From Actinomycetota bacterium (GTDB lineage: Bacteria; Actinomycetota; Geothermincolia; Geothermincolales; RBG-13-55-18), in assembly GCA_016931915.1 (NCBI GenBank), contig JAFGDU010000045.1:1-33851 (forward strand): a stretch of 33,851 nt of DNA, written 5' to 3'. The notes beneath the pieces are model-generated. The model had not been told where the DNA came from and did not search any database. It saw only the letters and a program-made list of their open reading frames with translations. A program made the translations under genes and the position numbers. Below, piece after piece: positions 1 through 7,878 of the stretch (the first letter of the stretch is position 1; the number at the start of each line of letters is the position of its first letter).

Positions 1-74
1 GGGGGCCACCTCAGGCCCGGTGACCGTGACCACGCCCGACGGGGAAAGCAACGCGGTGGACTTCACCGTCACCC
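1..74. repeat. 74-bp perfect direct repeat, copy 1
   Basis: Bases 1-74 are identical to 244-317, an offset of 243 bp (81 codons, one TIG unit). The repeat encodes the C-terminal half of a TIG domain, ending DGESNAVDFTVT. Identity at the DNA level points to recent duplication or gene conversion. Confidence 0.9.
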
Positions 75-1540
75 CCGCGATAGACGGCCTGGATCCAATC
101 CTGGGGCCGGTGGGAACGCAGGTGACGGTTACCGGCACCACCTTCGGTGATACGCAAGGTACCTCCTACGTGGAAGTGGGCGGCACCAGGGCAGCGGACT
201 ATACCTCCTGGGCCGACGGGGAGATCGTGGTCTCCGTGCCGCCGGGGGCCACCTCAGGCCCGGTGACCGTGACCACGCCCGACGGGGAAAGCAACGCGGT
301 GGACTTCACCGTCACCCACTCCACCTGGTATTTCGCCGAGGGCTGCACCACGGGGGGGTTCGAGACCTGGATCCTGGTGGAGAACCCCGATCCCCATGCG
401 GTCAAGGTCTATATCTCCTTTTACACCCCCGAGGGCCTCTTCGCGCCGGCGGCCCTGCAGGGCGTGGAGGTGGCGGCCGAGACCCGCGTCACCTTCAATG
501 CCGGAGCCTATATACAGGACACCCACCTCTCCACCGTGGTCTCCTCGGAGGGGGGACAGGTCTTCTGCGAGCGCTCCATGTACGGAGGCGACCGCACCTG
601 GGGACACAACTCCATCGGGGTTACCTTCCCCGCCTCCACCTGGTACCTGGCCGAGGGGTGCACCGAGGGGGGCATGGAGACCTGGATACTGGTGCAGAAC
701 CCCGGCGCCGAGCCGGTGGAGGTGGAGCTGGAGTTCCAGACGGAGAAGGGAAAGGTGCCGGGCCCCAGTGAGTCCCTGCCCGGACATACCCGGCGCAGCT
801 TCAACGCCGCGGAGTACGTGCAGAGCTACGATGTATCCACGCTTGTAACCGCCTCCGGCGGAGTGGTGTGCGAGCGCTCCATGTACGGAGGCAACCGCAC
901 CTGGGGCCACAACTCCATCGGGACTCCCATGACCTCCCAGACCTGGTACCTGGCCGAGGGGTGCGCCGAGGCCGGAATGGAGACCTGGATCCTGGTGCAG
1001 AACCCCGGGGACGAGGAGGTAGCGGTGGACCTCACCTTACATACCGAGGAGGGGGAGGTGGAGGGCCCGACCGGCGTCATCCCTCCGCGCTCGCGCCAGT
1101 CCTTCCTGGTCAACGAGTTCGTGACTTCCTTCCACGTCTCCACCCTGGTAACCGCCTCCGGCGGAGTGGTGTGCGAGCGCTCCATGTACGGAGGCGGGCG
1201 CACCTGGGCCCATAACTCCATCGGCATCACCGCGCCTGACAATGCGTGGCACCTGGTGGAGGGGTGCACCGAGGGAGGCATGGAGACCTGGGTACTGGTA
1301 CAGAACCCCGGGGACGACGAGGTACAGGTCCAGCTCACCTTCAGGACCGGGGCGGGAGAGACGCAGGGTCCGGAGGTGGCCGTACCCGCCCGTTCCCGCT
1401 ACACCTTCAACGTGGGTGAGTTCGTACAAGCATACGACGTGGCTACCCTGGTAACCGCCTCGGGCGGGGTGGTGTGCGAGCGCTCCATGTACGGGGGCGG
1501 GCGCACCTGGGCCCACAACTCCATCGGCTTCGCGCCGTAG
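2..1540 (+). CDS. TIG/IPT-domain surface protein with four WYLAEG/RSMYGG repeats (5'-partial)
   Basis: The reading frame is already open at base 2, so the N-terminus lies outside the window; the stop is TAG at 1538-1540. The first part is one incomplete and one complete TIG/IPT (Ig-like) domain, about 2-316, with the typical run GPVGTQVTVTGTTFG. Four tandem units of about 101 residues follow, starting near 320, 633, 938 and 1240. Each opens with a form of TWYLAEGCTEGGMETWILVQ and ends with CERSMYGG(G/N)RTW(A/G)HNSIG. Each unit carries a conserved Cys near its start (EGC) and another before ERSMYGG, which might pair if the protein is exported. No anchor or sorting signal is visible; the protein ends FAP right after the last repeat. 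The role is inferred to be cell-surface or extracellular; the repeat family itself is not functionally known to me. Confidence 0.8.
   Translation, partial: GATSGPVTVTTPDGESNAVDFTVTPAIDGLDPILGPVGTQVTVTGTTFGDTQGTSYVEVGGTRAADYTSWADGEIVVSVPPGATSGPVTVTTPDGESNAVDFTVTHSTWYFAEGCTTGGFETWILVENPDPHAVKVYISFYTPEGLFAPAALQGVEVAAETRVTFNAGAYIQDTHLSTVVSSEGGQVFCERSMYGGDRTWGHNSIGVTFPASTWYLAEGCTEGGMETWILVQNPGAEPVEVELEFQTEKGKVPGPSESLPGHTRRSFNAAEYVQSYDVSTLVTASGGVVCERSMYGGNRTWGHNSIGTPMTSQTWYLAEGCAEAGMETWILVQNPGDEEVAVDLTLHTEEGEVEGPTGVIPPRSRQSFLVNEFVTSFHVSTLVTASGGVVCERSMYGGGRTWAHNSIGITAPDNAWHLVEGCTEGGMETWVLVQNPGDDEVQVQLTFRTGAGETQGPEVAVPARSRYTFNVGEFVQAYDVATLVTASGGVVCERSMYGGGRTWAHNSIGFAP
244..317. repeat. 74-bp perfect direct repeat, copy 2
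   Basis: Second copy of the repeat at 1-74, with no mismatch over 74 bases. It ends where the TIG part joins the first WYFAEG unit. Confidence 0.9.
846..891. repeat. 46-bp perfect direct repeat within the RSMYGG units, copy 1
   Basis: Bases 846-891 recur unchanged at 1149-1194, an offset of 303 bp (101 codons), with a close third copy starting near 1452. They encode the end of the repeat unit up to the RSMYGG motif. Confidence 0.85.
1149..1194. repeat. 46-bp perfect direct repeat within the RSMYGG units, copy 2
   Basis: Identical to 846-891. Such stretches allow slippage or recombination that would change the number of repeat units. Confidence 0.85.
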
Positions 1541-1562
1541 CTTTGGTCCCGCACTGATAACA

Positions 1563-1588
1563 CCAGGCCCCGGAGCTTTAGGGCCTGG
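1563..1588 (+). terminator. Hairpin after the TIG surface-protein gene
   Basis: CCAGGCCC at 1563-1570 pairs perfectly with GGGCCTGG at 1581-1588 around a 10-nt loop, 23 bases past the stop codon. No T run follows, so it may be a U-poor terminator or only an mRNA 3'-end stabiliser. Confidence 0.5.
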
Positions 1589-1657
1589 CTATCGGTTATA
1601 CTCATCTTAGTCGGGCGGATGCATATGCTTTGATGGTGCCGTAATAAGGGGGGAGAC

Positions 1658-2086
1658 ATGGGAGAACCTGCCAAAAAACGGGTGCCTGTAGTCGAGGGGA
1701 AACCGAGGATCTCCGAGGATGGAGAGGCCAGGCTGGTCGGCATCAAGTGCGGTGACTGCGGCAAGGTTATTTTCACCCTGGCGAACTTCTGCCCCAACTG
1801 CAGCGGGGAGAACATAGAGGAGGTCCTGCTGAGCACCAGGGGAAAGGTATGGACCTACACCATAGTCCACGTAAGCTACGGCAGCCTCATCTTCGAGCCA
1901 CCCTACGCCGGCGCCTTCGTCGAGCTGGAGGACGGCGCCTTCGTGCATGCCCCTATCGTGGGATGCGAGCTGGAGGATATAGAGATAGGGATGGAAGTCG
2001 AGCTGGAGATCATAAAGGCGGGGGAGGACGAGGAGAAGGAGTCGGTGGTCTTTGCCTTCAAGCCCGCCCGCGCGGGCCTGGATTGA
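1658..2086 (+). CDS. DUF35 Zn-ribbon/OB-fold protein, thiolase partner
   Basis: A 142-residue protein with an N-terminal rubredoxin-like zinc ribbon (CGDC, then CPNC 13 residues later, about residues 31-50) and a C-terminal OB-fold of mixed beta strands ending near residue 130. This is the DUF35 (OB_aCoA_assoc) arrangement; family members bind thiolase-superfamily enzymes and are thought to help handle the acyl-CoA substrate. The start ATG is preceded by a GGGGGGAG-type ribosome binding site. Its stop lies 16 bp before the thiolase start, so the two are almost certainly cotranscribed and form a complex. Confidence 0.88.
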   Translation: MGEPAKKRVPVVEGKPRISEDGEARLVGIKCGDCGKVIFTLANFCPNCSGENIEEVLLSTRGKVWTYTIVHVSYGSLIFEPPYAGAFVELEDGAFVHAPIVGCELEDIEIGMEVELEIIKAGEDEEKESVVFAFKPARAGLD

Positions 2087-2102
2087 CCTGGGGGGATGAG
2101 AG

Positions 2103-3251
2103 ATGGGCAACAGGGTAGTGGTGCTGGGGGTAGGGCTGACGCATTTCGAGAGGGAGCCCTCGAAGGCAATGGACGCGGTAGCCGAGGAGGCGGCCGCTGC
2201 CGCCCTCAAGGACGCCGGGATGCTCTATAAGGATATCCAGATAGGATTCGTGGGCAACGTCTATCAACCGGGGGCGGCTCCCATAGCCTTCTATCCCCTG
2301 GCCAAGACGGGTATCCCCATCACCCGCATAGATATCGCCTGCGCCAGCACCTCCAGGGGCGCCCAGCTGGGCGCCTACCTCATCGAGGGCGGGGCCTACG
2401 ATACCTGCCTGGTGCTGGGGGTGGAGAGGATGCCCAAGGGGATGGTGCCCATGCCCATAGGGCCCGGGGCGCTCTCCATGGAGAACGACCTCTTATACGA
2501 CGGCATGGTGGGACTGATCACCATGCCCGGGGCCTATGCCTATAAGGCGGTGCGCTACATGCACGATCACGGCGCCAGGCCCGAACATTTCGCCCAGGTA
2601 TCGGTCAAGAACCACAGGAACGCCTGCCTGAATCCCAACGCCATGTATCGCAAGGAGATGAGCCTGGAGGAGGTCATGAACTCCCGCATGGTCGCCTATC
2701 CCATCACCCTCTACGAGTGCTGCGCCAACTCCAACGGGGCCACGGCGGTGGTACTCTGCTCGGAGAAGAAGGCCCGGCAGTATACCGATGACCCGGTCTT
2801 CCTCACCGGGTGGGGAGAGGCCAGCGTGAGGTTCGACTTCGAGGACCCGGTCGAATCGGGTCTATCGGACGGCGACACCGAGGCGGCGGCGAGGCGGGCC
2901 TACGAGAAAGCGGGGATCGGGCCGGAGGATGTCGACGTCGTCCAGGTGCACGACGCCTTCAGTTTCGGCGAGATACTGCAGATCGAACTCCTGGGCCTCT
3001 GCGGGAGGGGAGAGGCTGCCGCCCTTACCTGGGAGGGAGAGACGGAGATTGGGGGAAGGATCCCGGTGAATACCGACGGCGGGCTGCTGGGCTGCGGACA
3101 TCCCATCGGGGCTACCGGCGGCCGCATGATCGCCGAGCTCTACTGGCAGTTGAAGGGGGAGGCCGGCCGTAGGCAGGTGGAGGGGGCCAAGGTAGGGGTG
3201 CTGCAGAATTCCGGCCTCGGCGGCTCCAACGTCATGATCCTCCATAAATAG
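2103..3251 (+). CDS. SCP-x/nonspecific lipid-transfer-type thiolase
   Basis: A 382-residue thiolase-superfamily protein of normal length for the family. The nucleophile is Cys80 in IACASTSRG; His283 lies in VHDAF, the counterpart of HDCF in SCP-x thiolases; His333 lies in GCGHPIGATGG. The usual last-motif cysteine of biosynthetic thiolases is replaced in LQNSGLGGSN, as expected for the SCP-x branch. Such enzymes cleave or form 3-oxoacyl-CoA thioesters, and some DUF35-paired members instead catalyse retro-aldol cleavage. The retained Cys80 favours a thiolase-type reaction. The partner gene at 1658-2086 is the DUF35 protein. The acyl-CoA substrate cannot be told from the sequence. Confidence 0.88.
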   Translation: MGNRVVVLGVGLTHFEREPSKAMDAVAEEAAAAALKDAGMLYKDIQIGFVGNVYQPGAAPIAFYPLAKTGIPITRIDIACASTSRGAQLGAYLIEGGAYDTCLVLGVERMPKGMVPMPIGPGALSMENDLLYDGMVGLITMPGAYAYKAVRYMHDHGARPEHFAQVSVKNHRNACLNPNAMYRKEMSLEEVMNSRMVAYPITLYECCANSNGATAVVLCSEKKARQYTDDPVFLTGWGEASVRFDFEDPVESGLSDGDTEAAARRAYEKAGIGPEDVDVVQVHDAFSFGEILQIELLGLCGRGEAAALTWEGETEIGGRIPVNTDGGLLGCGHPIGATGGRMIAELYWQLKGEAGRRQVEGAKVGVLQNSGLGGSNVMILHK

Positions 3252-3259
3252 AAACTTCA

Positions 3260-3330
3260 GGGGTCACATCTTTATTTATGAATTCTCTGTCAAATTATTC
3301 CTTAAGATTCAAATATAAAGACACGGCCCC
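3260..3330. repeat. 71-bp AT-rich element with imperfect terminal inverted repeats, copy 1
   Basis: It begins GGGGTCACATCTTTAT and ends ATAAAGACACGGCCCC. The ends pair over 16 positions with three mismatches and one G-T wobble, so the transcript can fold in either direction. It lies between convergent genes and may act as a bidirectional terminator. A similar 71-bp sequence sits at 4233-4303 on the other side of the DUF169 gene. Confidence 0.5.
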
Positions 3331-3357
3331 ACAGGTTTTCTGTTACCCGTCCCAGGG

Positions 3358-4179
3358 TTATCCTTTGCTTTCCTCGATCCTGTCGCGCAGGTACTGGAAG
3401 CCGGGGGTGATGCTCTCGGTGATGCCCGTGGGCAGTAGGGTGCGTACGGGCAGGCCCATGTTCAGGCGCCCACCGGCCTGGAAGAGGTCCTCCATCACCG
3501 CCGGCAGCAATGTGCCCGGAAAACCGATGGCTATCTCGTGATCGTAGGTGCCGGAGAAGGCGCGGTCGCCCATACCGGGGATGACCACCTGGGGAATGCC
3601 GGTGATGAAAGGAACGAGACCTCCCTTCATGCACGATTCCCCGAACCCCTCGAAGGTGGAGGTGGGGAAATGCTCGCCCCCGTAGGCCAGGGCGTGGATG
3701 ATGTGGGTCACGTTCTCGGCATTGCCGTACACCAGCACGGTGTCGGGGACGACCGCAGTGGAGGGGAGGGCCGATGAGATAAACCCTATATACTCCGCCG
3801 CCTTGGCCAGGTTCTCCTCGCCCATCATCTCTAGTTCGTAGTCGCAGCGCTTTCTCTCCGCCTCCTCATCCCGGTGCCAGCCCTGGCGTATCTGGCTCTG
3901 GATGAACTCCTCCCACGGGATGTCCACCCAGCGGTGCCATACCGTGGCCGGGACGCAGAAATTATCCTCCTGGGCCATGCCCACTGTCGCGCCCCAGCGG
4001 CGTGCGTAGGTTATTGCCTGGCACAGGCTCAGCTTCTGGCCGTTGGCCGACGGGCGCATGATGCCGGTTCCAAACTCCGATTCGTCCTTCACGTACTTGA
4101 TGGCCACCGGGTAGGTGGCCAGGTGCAGGCGATCGAAGAGCTCCTGTCCGGCCTGCCTGCAATCCTCGATGCTTTTCAT
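3358..4179 (-). CDS. DUF169 family protein
   Basis: A 273-residue soluble protein recognised as DUF169 (COG2043) from the N-terminal pattern LHLATYPVAIKYV, followed by a conserved cysteine in KLSLCQAITYARRWG and another in EDNFCVPATVWHR, and the C-terminal GTYDHEIAIGFPG. Biochemical function is unknown; members are common in anaerobes and often have conserved cysteines, so metal or cofactor binding is possible. The ribosome binding site GAGGGG lies just ahead of the ATG. The gene points against both neighbours (thiolase and SDR) and is bracketed by the similar AT-rich elements at 3260-3330 and 4233-4303, which may mean it arrived or moved as a unit. Confidence 0.82.
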   Translation of the reverse strand: MKSIEDCRQAGQELFDRLHLATYPVAIKYVKDESEFGTGIMRPSANGQKLSLCQAITYARRWGATVGMAQEDNFCVPATVWHRWVDIPWEEFIQSQIRQGWHRDEEAERKRCDYELEMMGEENLAKAAEYIGFISSALPSTAVVPDTVLVYGNAENVTHIIHALAYGGEHFPTSTFEGFGESCMKGGLVPFITGIPQVVIPGMGDRAFSGTYDHEIAIGFPGTLLPAVMEDLFQAGGRLNMGLPVRTLLPTGITESITPGFQYLRDRIEESKG

Positions 4180-4232
4180 ACCATCACACCCCTCGATTCT
4201 GTGGTAGCGCTTCAGTCCAATTCTATCAGCTC

Positions 4233-4303
4233 AGGGTCAGATCTTTGTTACTGTAGTTACTGCTATAAAATACCTAAAACTCAGATATGAAGATGTGAAA
4301 CCA
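4233..4303. repeat. 71-bp AT-rich element, copy 2
   Basis: The left end AGGGTCAGATCTTTGTT closely resembles the start of the element at 3260. The right end contains AAGATGTGA, which pairs with TCAGATCTT at 8 of 9 positions. It lies in the divergent gap between DUF169 and the SDR gene and has the same length and orientation as copy 1, but its interior differs. Confidence 0.42.
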
Positions 4304-4368
4304 TTTGCATATATACTGGTAGAGCGAGCGCAGGGTTCGTGAGGTTGTTACGAAACGGAGGGGCGACG

Positions 4369-5184
4369 ATGAAGGATTTACGCGGCAAGGTAGTGCTTAT
4401 CACCGGGGCGGCACGCGGCATGGGAAGGATGGATGCACTGGCCTTCGCGCGCGAGGGCTGCAGGTTGGCCATGACCGACGTGGACCGCGAGGAACTGGAG
4501 AAGGCGGCGCTGGAGATGGCGGATGCGGGATACGAGGCACACCCTTACGTGCTGGACGTCTCGGACCGGGGTGCATGCTTCAAGCTGGTGGAGAGGGTGG
4601 ATAAAGAGGTCGGTCCCATCGAGGTGCTGGTGAACAACGCCGGGGTGATGGAATGCGGTGAGTTCACGGGCATGTCCGAGCACCACTGGCGCAGGACCAT
4701 GGAGGTGAACTTCCTGGGGCAGGTGTGGATGATGCAGGCGGTGCTCCCGGACATGCTGGAACGCCGCAGCGGCCACATCGTGAACATGGCCTCCCAGGCG
4801 GGGGTGATCGGGGGAGCGAAGATGAGCTCCTACTCGGCCAGCAAGCACGCGGTCATGGGCGTCACCGATTCGGTGCGCCTGGAGCTGCGCGGCAGCGGCG
4901 TCAGGTTCACAGACGTCATCCCGGGCTTCGTGGATACGGGGATGGCCAGCGGAGCCGAGCCGCCATTCATCTCGCCGTGGGTGGATCCCGTCAGGGTCTC
5001 CGAGGCCATAGTCGACGCCGTAAAAAAAAGCCGCGAGGAGATCTGCCGGCCCGCCTTCTCGGTGCGGCTGTCCGCATTCCTGCGCGGGCTCGGCTCACCC
5101 AGACTGCTGGACGGCATCTATCGCATGCTGGGAGGGCACAAGGTCTTCGATACCTGGCGCAGGGACCCCGATCGCCCCTTCTAA
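4369..5184 (+). CDS. Short-chain dehydrogenase/reductase (SDR)
   Basis: A 271-residue classical SDR. The nucleotide-binding glycine motif is TGAARGMG (12-19), the structural motif NNAG is at 89-92, and the catalytic set is Ser142, Tyr155 and Lys159 (YSASK). The acidic residue at the end of the second strand (MTDVD) suggests NAD(H) rather than NADP(H). The start at 4369 is chosen because GGAGGGG (4357-4363) precedes it by 5 nt; the in-frame GTG at 4339 would place that site inside the coding region. The C-terminal ~60 residues (SPRLLDGIYRMLGG...) extend past the core fold. Substrate unknown. The stop overlaps the convergent GNAT gene by 4 bp. Confidence 0.88.
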   Translation: MKDLRGKVVLITGAARGMGRMDALAFAREGCRLAMTDVDREELEKAALEMADAGYEAHPYVLDVSDRGACFKLVERVDKEVGPIEVLVNNAGVMECGEFTGMSEHHWRRTMEVNFLGQVWMMQAVLPDMLERRSGHIVNMASQAGVIGGAKMSSYSASKHAVMGVTDSVRLELRGSGVRFTDVIPGFVDTGMASGAEPPFISPWVDPVRVSEAIVDAVKKSREEICRPAFSVRLSAFLRGLGSPRLLDGIYRMLGGHKVFDTWRRDPDRPF

Positions 5185-5663
5185 CCTCGCATTACGCGGT
5201 AGGCCATGGGGATGTGGCGGATACCGTTCCTTACCAGCTCAGGCCGGGTGGCGAAGAATCCCATGCTCTCATATATGGGGATGGCATACGGGGATGAATT
5301 GACGGTTATCTCCTCGAGCTCCGGGTTATCGCCGGTACATCTCTCCAGGGCCAGAGAGAAGAGCCCCCTCCCTATACCTCTGCCTTGACGATCCTTGCGC
5401 ACGAAGAACAGCCTGATGTGACACCCGTCCCGCACGTCGATTACTCCCACCACTTCGCCGTCTTCCTCGGCCAGGATGATGAAGGAATCGCCGTTCAGTT
5501 GGCGCTGCAGCAGATCCTCGGGCAGGATATGCTTCTTGAACTCCTCGACGCCGCCCGGCCCGTAGTCGGGGGCGATGAACTCGTCGAAGACGTCCTCGAT
5601 CAGCGCGGAGGCCGCCCCTTCGTCGCCTGCGGCCATCTCCCTGAAGGTGGTGCGCTCACGCAT
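5181..5663 (-). CDS. GNAT-family N-acetyltransferase
   Basis: A 160-residue single-domain GNAT protein. Motif A, with the acetyl-CoA pyrophosphate loop RQGRGIG (92-98), follows the beta strand IRLFFVRK. The C-terminal YESMGF is the usual motif B. Substrate cannot be predicted. It lies 9 bp downstream of the DUF3795 gene on the same strand, so the two probably form an operon; its end overlaps the convergent SDR gene by 4 bp. Confidence 0.87.
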   Translation of the reverse strand: MRERTTFREMAAGDEGAASALIEDVFDEFIAPDYGPGGVEEFKKHILPEDLLQRQLNGDSFIILAEEDGEVVGVIDVRDGCHIRLFFVRKDRQGRGIGRGLFSLALERCTGDNPELEEITVNSSPYAIPIYESMGFFATRPELVRNGIRHIPMAYRVMRG

Positions 5664-5672
5664 CGTATCCCG

Positions 5673-6125
5673 TCAGTCGACGTCCACGTCGATGCCGCAG
5701 CCCCGGCAGCGCCTGGCGCCGCGGAAGAGGACGTAGCCGCATTCGGGGCAGTGGTAACGTTCCTCCTCCATCTCCACCCACTTCTCGGTGCCGTGTTCCC
5801 TCCAGGTGGGGATGGCGCGCATCATCACCTTCTTGCCCACGGGGTAACCAAAGCCCTCTATATATTCGCAGGGCCAGTCGTCGCACTGGTGGCAGCCCTC
5901 GATGCCCTTCTCATCGCAGCATGCGCGGATAGGGCAGGCTTCACAGAGGATGAAGCGGTCGTCGGAACGGCAGCCCTTGCAGCGCACCTGATCCGTCGAG
6001 CTCAGGCCGTAGACCCCGAGGAGCTTCTGCTTGAACTTCTCGTTGTCGTCGCGGTCGGCGATGAGCACCGCGCAGACGCCGCAGTAGAGCCCGCAACAGG
6101 CCAGCCACTCCTTTTTTGCCCCCAT
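5673..6125 (-). CDS. DUF3795 cysteine-rich protein with C-terminal zinc ribbon
   Basis: About 150 residues. The N-terminal part is DUF3795: CCGLYCGVCAV, then CKGC, CEACPIRACC and CHQCDDWPC, some ten cysteines suited to binding metal or an iron-sulfur cluster. The C-terminus adds a short zinc ribbon, CPECG...CRGCG. Function of the family is unknown. The start is placed at 6125 because AAAGGAGGT (6135-6143) is 10 nt upstream of it; the ATG at 6134 sits one base from AGGAGG, too close. A second DUF3795 gene, without the extra ribbon, is at 10950-11420. Confidence 0.82.
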   Translation of the reverse strand: MGAKKEWLACCGLYCGVCAVLIADRDDNEKFKQKLLGVYGLSSTDQVRCKGCRSDDRFILCEACPIRACCDEKGIEGCHQCDDWPCEYIEGFGYPVGKKVMMRAIPTWREHGTEKWVEMEEERYHCPECGYVLFRGARRCRGCGIDVDVD

Positions 6126-6184
6126 GTTCCCCATACCTCCTTTGCCGTCATGCCACGCAACAACCGGTGCTAACGTTTATCCTA

Positions 6185-6739
6185 TTATCTCATCAACTCC
6201 TTGCCTACGTTCCACCCCCTGGCGAAGGGGCGGCCGAAGCTCCAGTAGTCTTTGCCGTAGATGACGAACAGTATGGGGTCCACCTTCGCGAAGTCCACCC
6301 CTCCGTTCTCCAGAACCTCCTCGTTGCAGTAGGTCTTCACGATCTCCCCGATGAAGACCTCGTGGATCTTCATCTCCAGGGTCTGGACGACTCTGCATTC
6401 CAGGTTCACCGGACATTCCGCGATCATGGGAGCCGTTTTCAGCTCACCGTAGAAAGTCTCGAAAACGGCGCTCTTGTCCGTGTCCTTGCCCGATACCATG
6501 CCGCAGTAATCGGTCTCTTTCACCAGGTCGGTGCCGGGGATATTGACGCTGAAGGTGCCGTTCTCCCTGATGCCTGCGTTGGTGTAATGGTTCCTGGCTG
6601 AGGATATCGAGACATGGGAATAATCGACGGCTCCCACGAAGGCGATAGCGATGTAGTTGGGCTTGCCGCCCACGTTTGCGCCGACCAGGGTAACGGGCAG
6701 GGGGGAGAGATAATTCTTCGCTCCGATCTCTTCTTTCAT
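6185..6739 (-). CDS. Flavin reductase-like FMN-binding split-barrel protein
   Basis: A 184-residue protein of the flavin reductase/flavoredoxin type: an N-terminal barrel containing PVTLVGANVGGKPNYIAIAF, then HYTNAGIRENGTFSVNIP and CPVNLECRVVQTLEMKIHE, the usual FMN-binding split-barrel pattern. Such proteins bind FMN and pass electrons to partner oxidoreductases or reduce flavin or ferric compounds. The start at 6739 is chosen because AAGGAG lies 5 nt upstream; the frame stays open further 5', but that stretch is inside or past the preceding gene. It follows the acyltransferase by 65 bp on the same strand. Confidence 0.85.
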   Translation of the reverse strand: MKEEIGAKNYLSPLPVTLVGANVGGKPNYIAIAFVGAVDYSHVSISSARNHYTNAGIRENGTFSVNIPGTDLVKETDYCGMVSGKDTDKSAVFETFYGELKTAPMIAECPVNLECRVVQTLEMKIHEVFIGEIVKTYCNEEVLENGGVDFAKVDPILFVIYGKDYWSFGRPFARGWNVGKELMR

Positions 6740-6804
6740 AGCTACTCCTTCCGCTTGCGTGGAAAAAACCACTTGATGGTATCTGCGTGGTATCGTTACC
6801 GGGG

Positions 6805-7761
6805 TCAGTTGAGTCTTTGCGCCGCCTTGTCCCACCAGTGCCATATGCCGAACCAGCTCATCCACTGACCGGGATCCTCGCGGATCATGTTCTGCCCCGC
6901 ATCCATCACCTTTTCCATTATGGAAGCGAGGTCTTTTCTGGGCTCGCCGCTTAGCCCGTAGTCGAGGGGCTCGAATATCTTCATGTGGTGGTCGAAAACC
7001 TCGTCTCCACGTAGCAGCGCGAAGGGGACTATGGCGGCCTCCGTATTGAGCGCGAAATGAGCGATCCCGCTGGCCATGGCGGCGGGTCTACCGAAAAAAT
7101 CCACGATGAACTCGCCGTCCACGTCGAAGTTGACGCACACCTTACCGCCCCTGGAAAGGCGTTCCTCGATGCGTGATATGGTGTTGTCGCCGGCGAATAT
7201 CACGGCATTGTCAACGGCATCGTATCCCAGGGAGCTACCGTATATGGCCATGGCCTTGACATAGCCCGCAACGGGTGAATCGTCGGGGTGGTACATCACG
7301 GGGGTATACGGTTCGCCCAGCTTCGCCATCACCGGCAGGCGCACGCTGTAGGCTCCGAGGTGCGCGCCCAGGAAGAGCACGCCCTTACCACGGGCCGCGG
7401 CGAGCTCGAGGTTTTCCATGCCCTCTACTCGTAAGTGGCGCATGAAGCTTTCGCCGTGATTACCGAAGAGAAAGAGATCGTAGATGGGGCGCAAGGCGGA
7501 TGTGCAGGCTTCCTTTGCGATGCGATTCAATTCGCGTTCGTCCGTGATCTCCGGCATGGCCTGCGCGATCTTGGCGATGAGCCGGCGCCTCATACCCGGC
7601 CTCGCATAGAATATCAGCTTGCCCAGGAGCGAGAAGAACGCGTCCATGGCGCGGGGGGGAAGGAAGCGGAAGAGCAGGTCGGTCAGATGGAAGACGCTTA
7701 AAAGGAAGGTCTCCGCAAGGCGGAAGAAATATCGCGATCTCGTCATCTCTTCGCGGCTCAT
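6805..7761 (-). CDS. LpxL/PatA-like lysophospholipid acyltransferase family protein
   Basis: A 318-residue protein with an N-terminal hydrophobic segment (about residues 12-35 and 40-53) and the fold pattern of the LpxL/HtrB and PatA acyltransferases, including GKGVLFLGAHLGAYSV and, further on, GKVCVNFDVDG...VDFFGRPAAMASGIAHFAL. These enzymes move an acyl chain from acyl-ACP or acyl-CoA to a lipid or glycolipid at the inner face of the membrane. The catalytic motif H-x4-D/E reads HLGAYS here (His134, Ser139), so the acidic member of the pair appears replaced. Downstream is the flavin reductase-like gene. A good promoter lies at 7819-7847. Confidence 0.78.
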   Translation of the reverse strand: MSREEMTRSRYFFRLAETFLLSVFHLTDLLFRFLPPRAMDAFFSLLGKLIFYARPGMRRRLIAKIAQAMPEITDERELNRIAKEACTSALRPIYDLFLFGNHGESFMRHLRVEGMENLELAAARGKGVLFLGAHLGAYSVRLPVMAKLGEPYTPVMYHPDDSPVAGYVKAMAIYGSSLGYDAVDNAVIFAGDNTISRIEERLSRGGKVCVNFDVDGEFIVDFFGRPAAMASGIAHFALNTEAAIVPFALLRGDEVFDHHMKIFEPLDYGLSGEPRKDLASIMEKVMDAGQNMIREDPGQWMSWFGIWHWWDKAAQRLN

Positions 7762-7818
7762 GCTCCCCCCAGCATTATGTGTGGCGTCATTCGATACCGA
7801 TGTATCTGGGTTAGAGTT

Positions 7819-7847
7819 ATTGTACCGGCTATCTTACCCTATTTCAA
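7819..7847 (-). promoter_or_regulatory. Predicted sigma70-type promoter for the acyltransferase gene
   Basis: On the minus strand TTGAAA (7842-7847) and TACAAT (7819-7824) are 17 bp apart. Transcription would begin near 7812, about 50 nt before the ATG at 7761. Confidence 0.62.
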
Positions 7848-7878
7848 AAAATGAACGGGGCGAGGACGGTGGAAAGGT

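Noticed and set aside
4339..4368. GTG start 10 codons upstream for the SDR gene
   Set aside because: The strong ribosome binding site GGAGGGG lies inside this extension, correctly spaced for the ATG at 4369.
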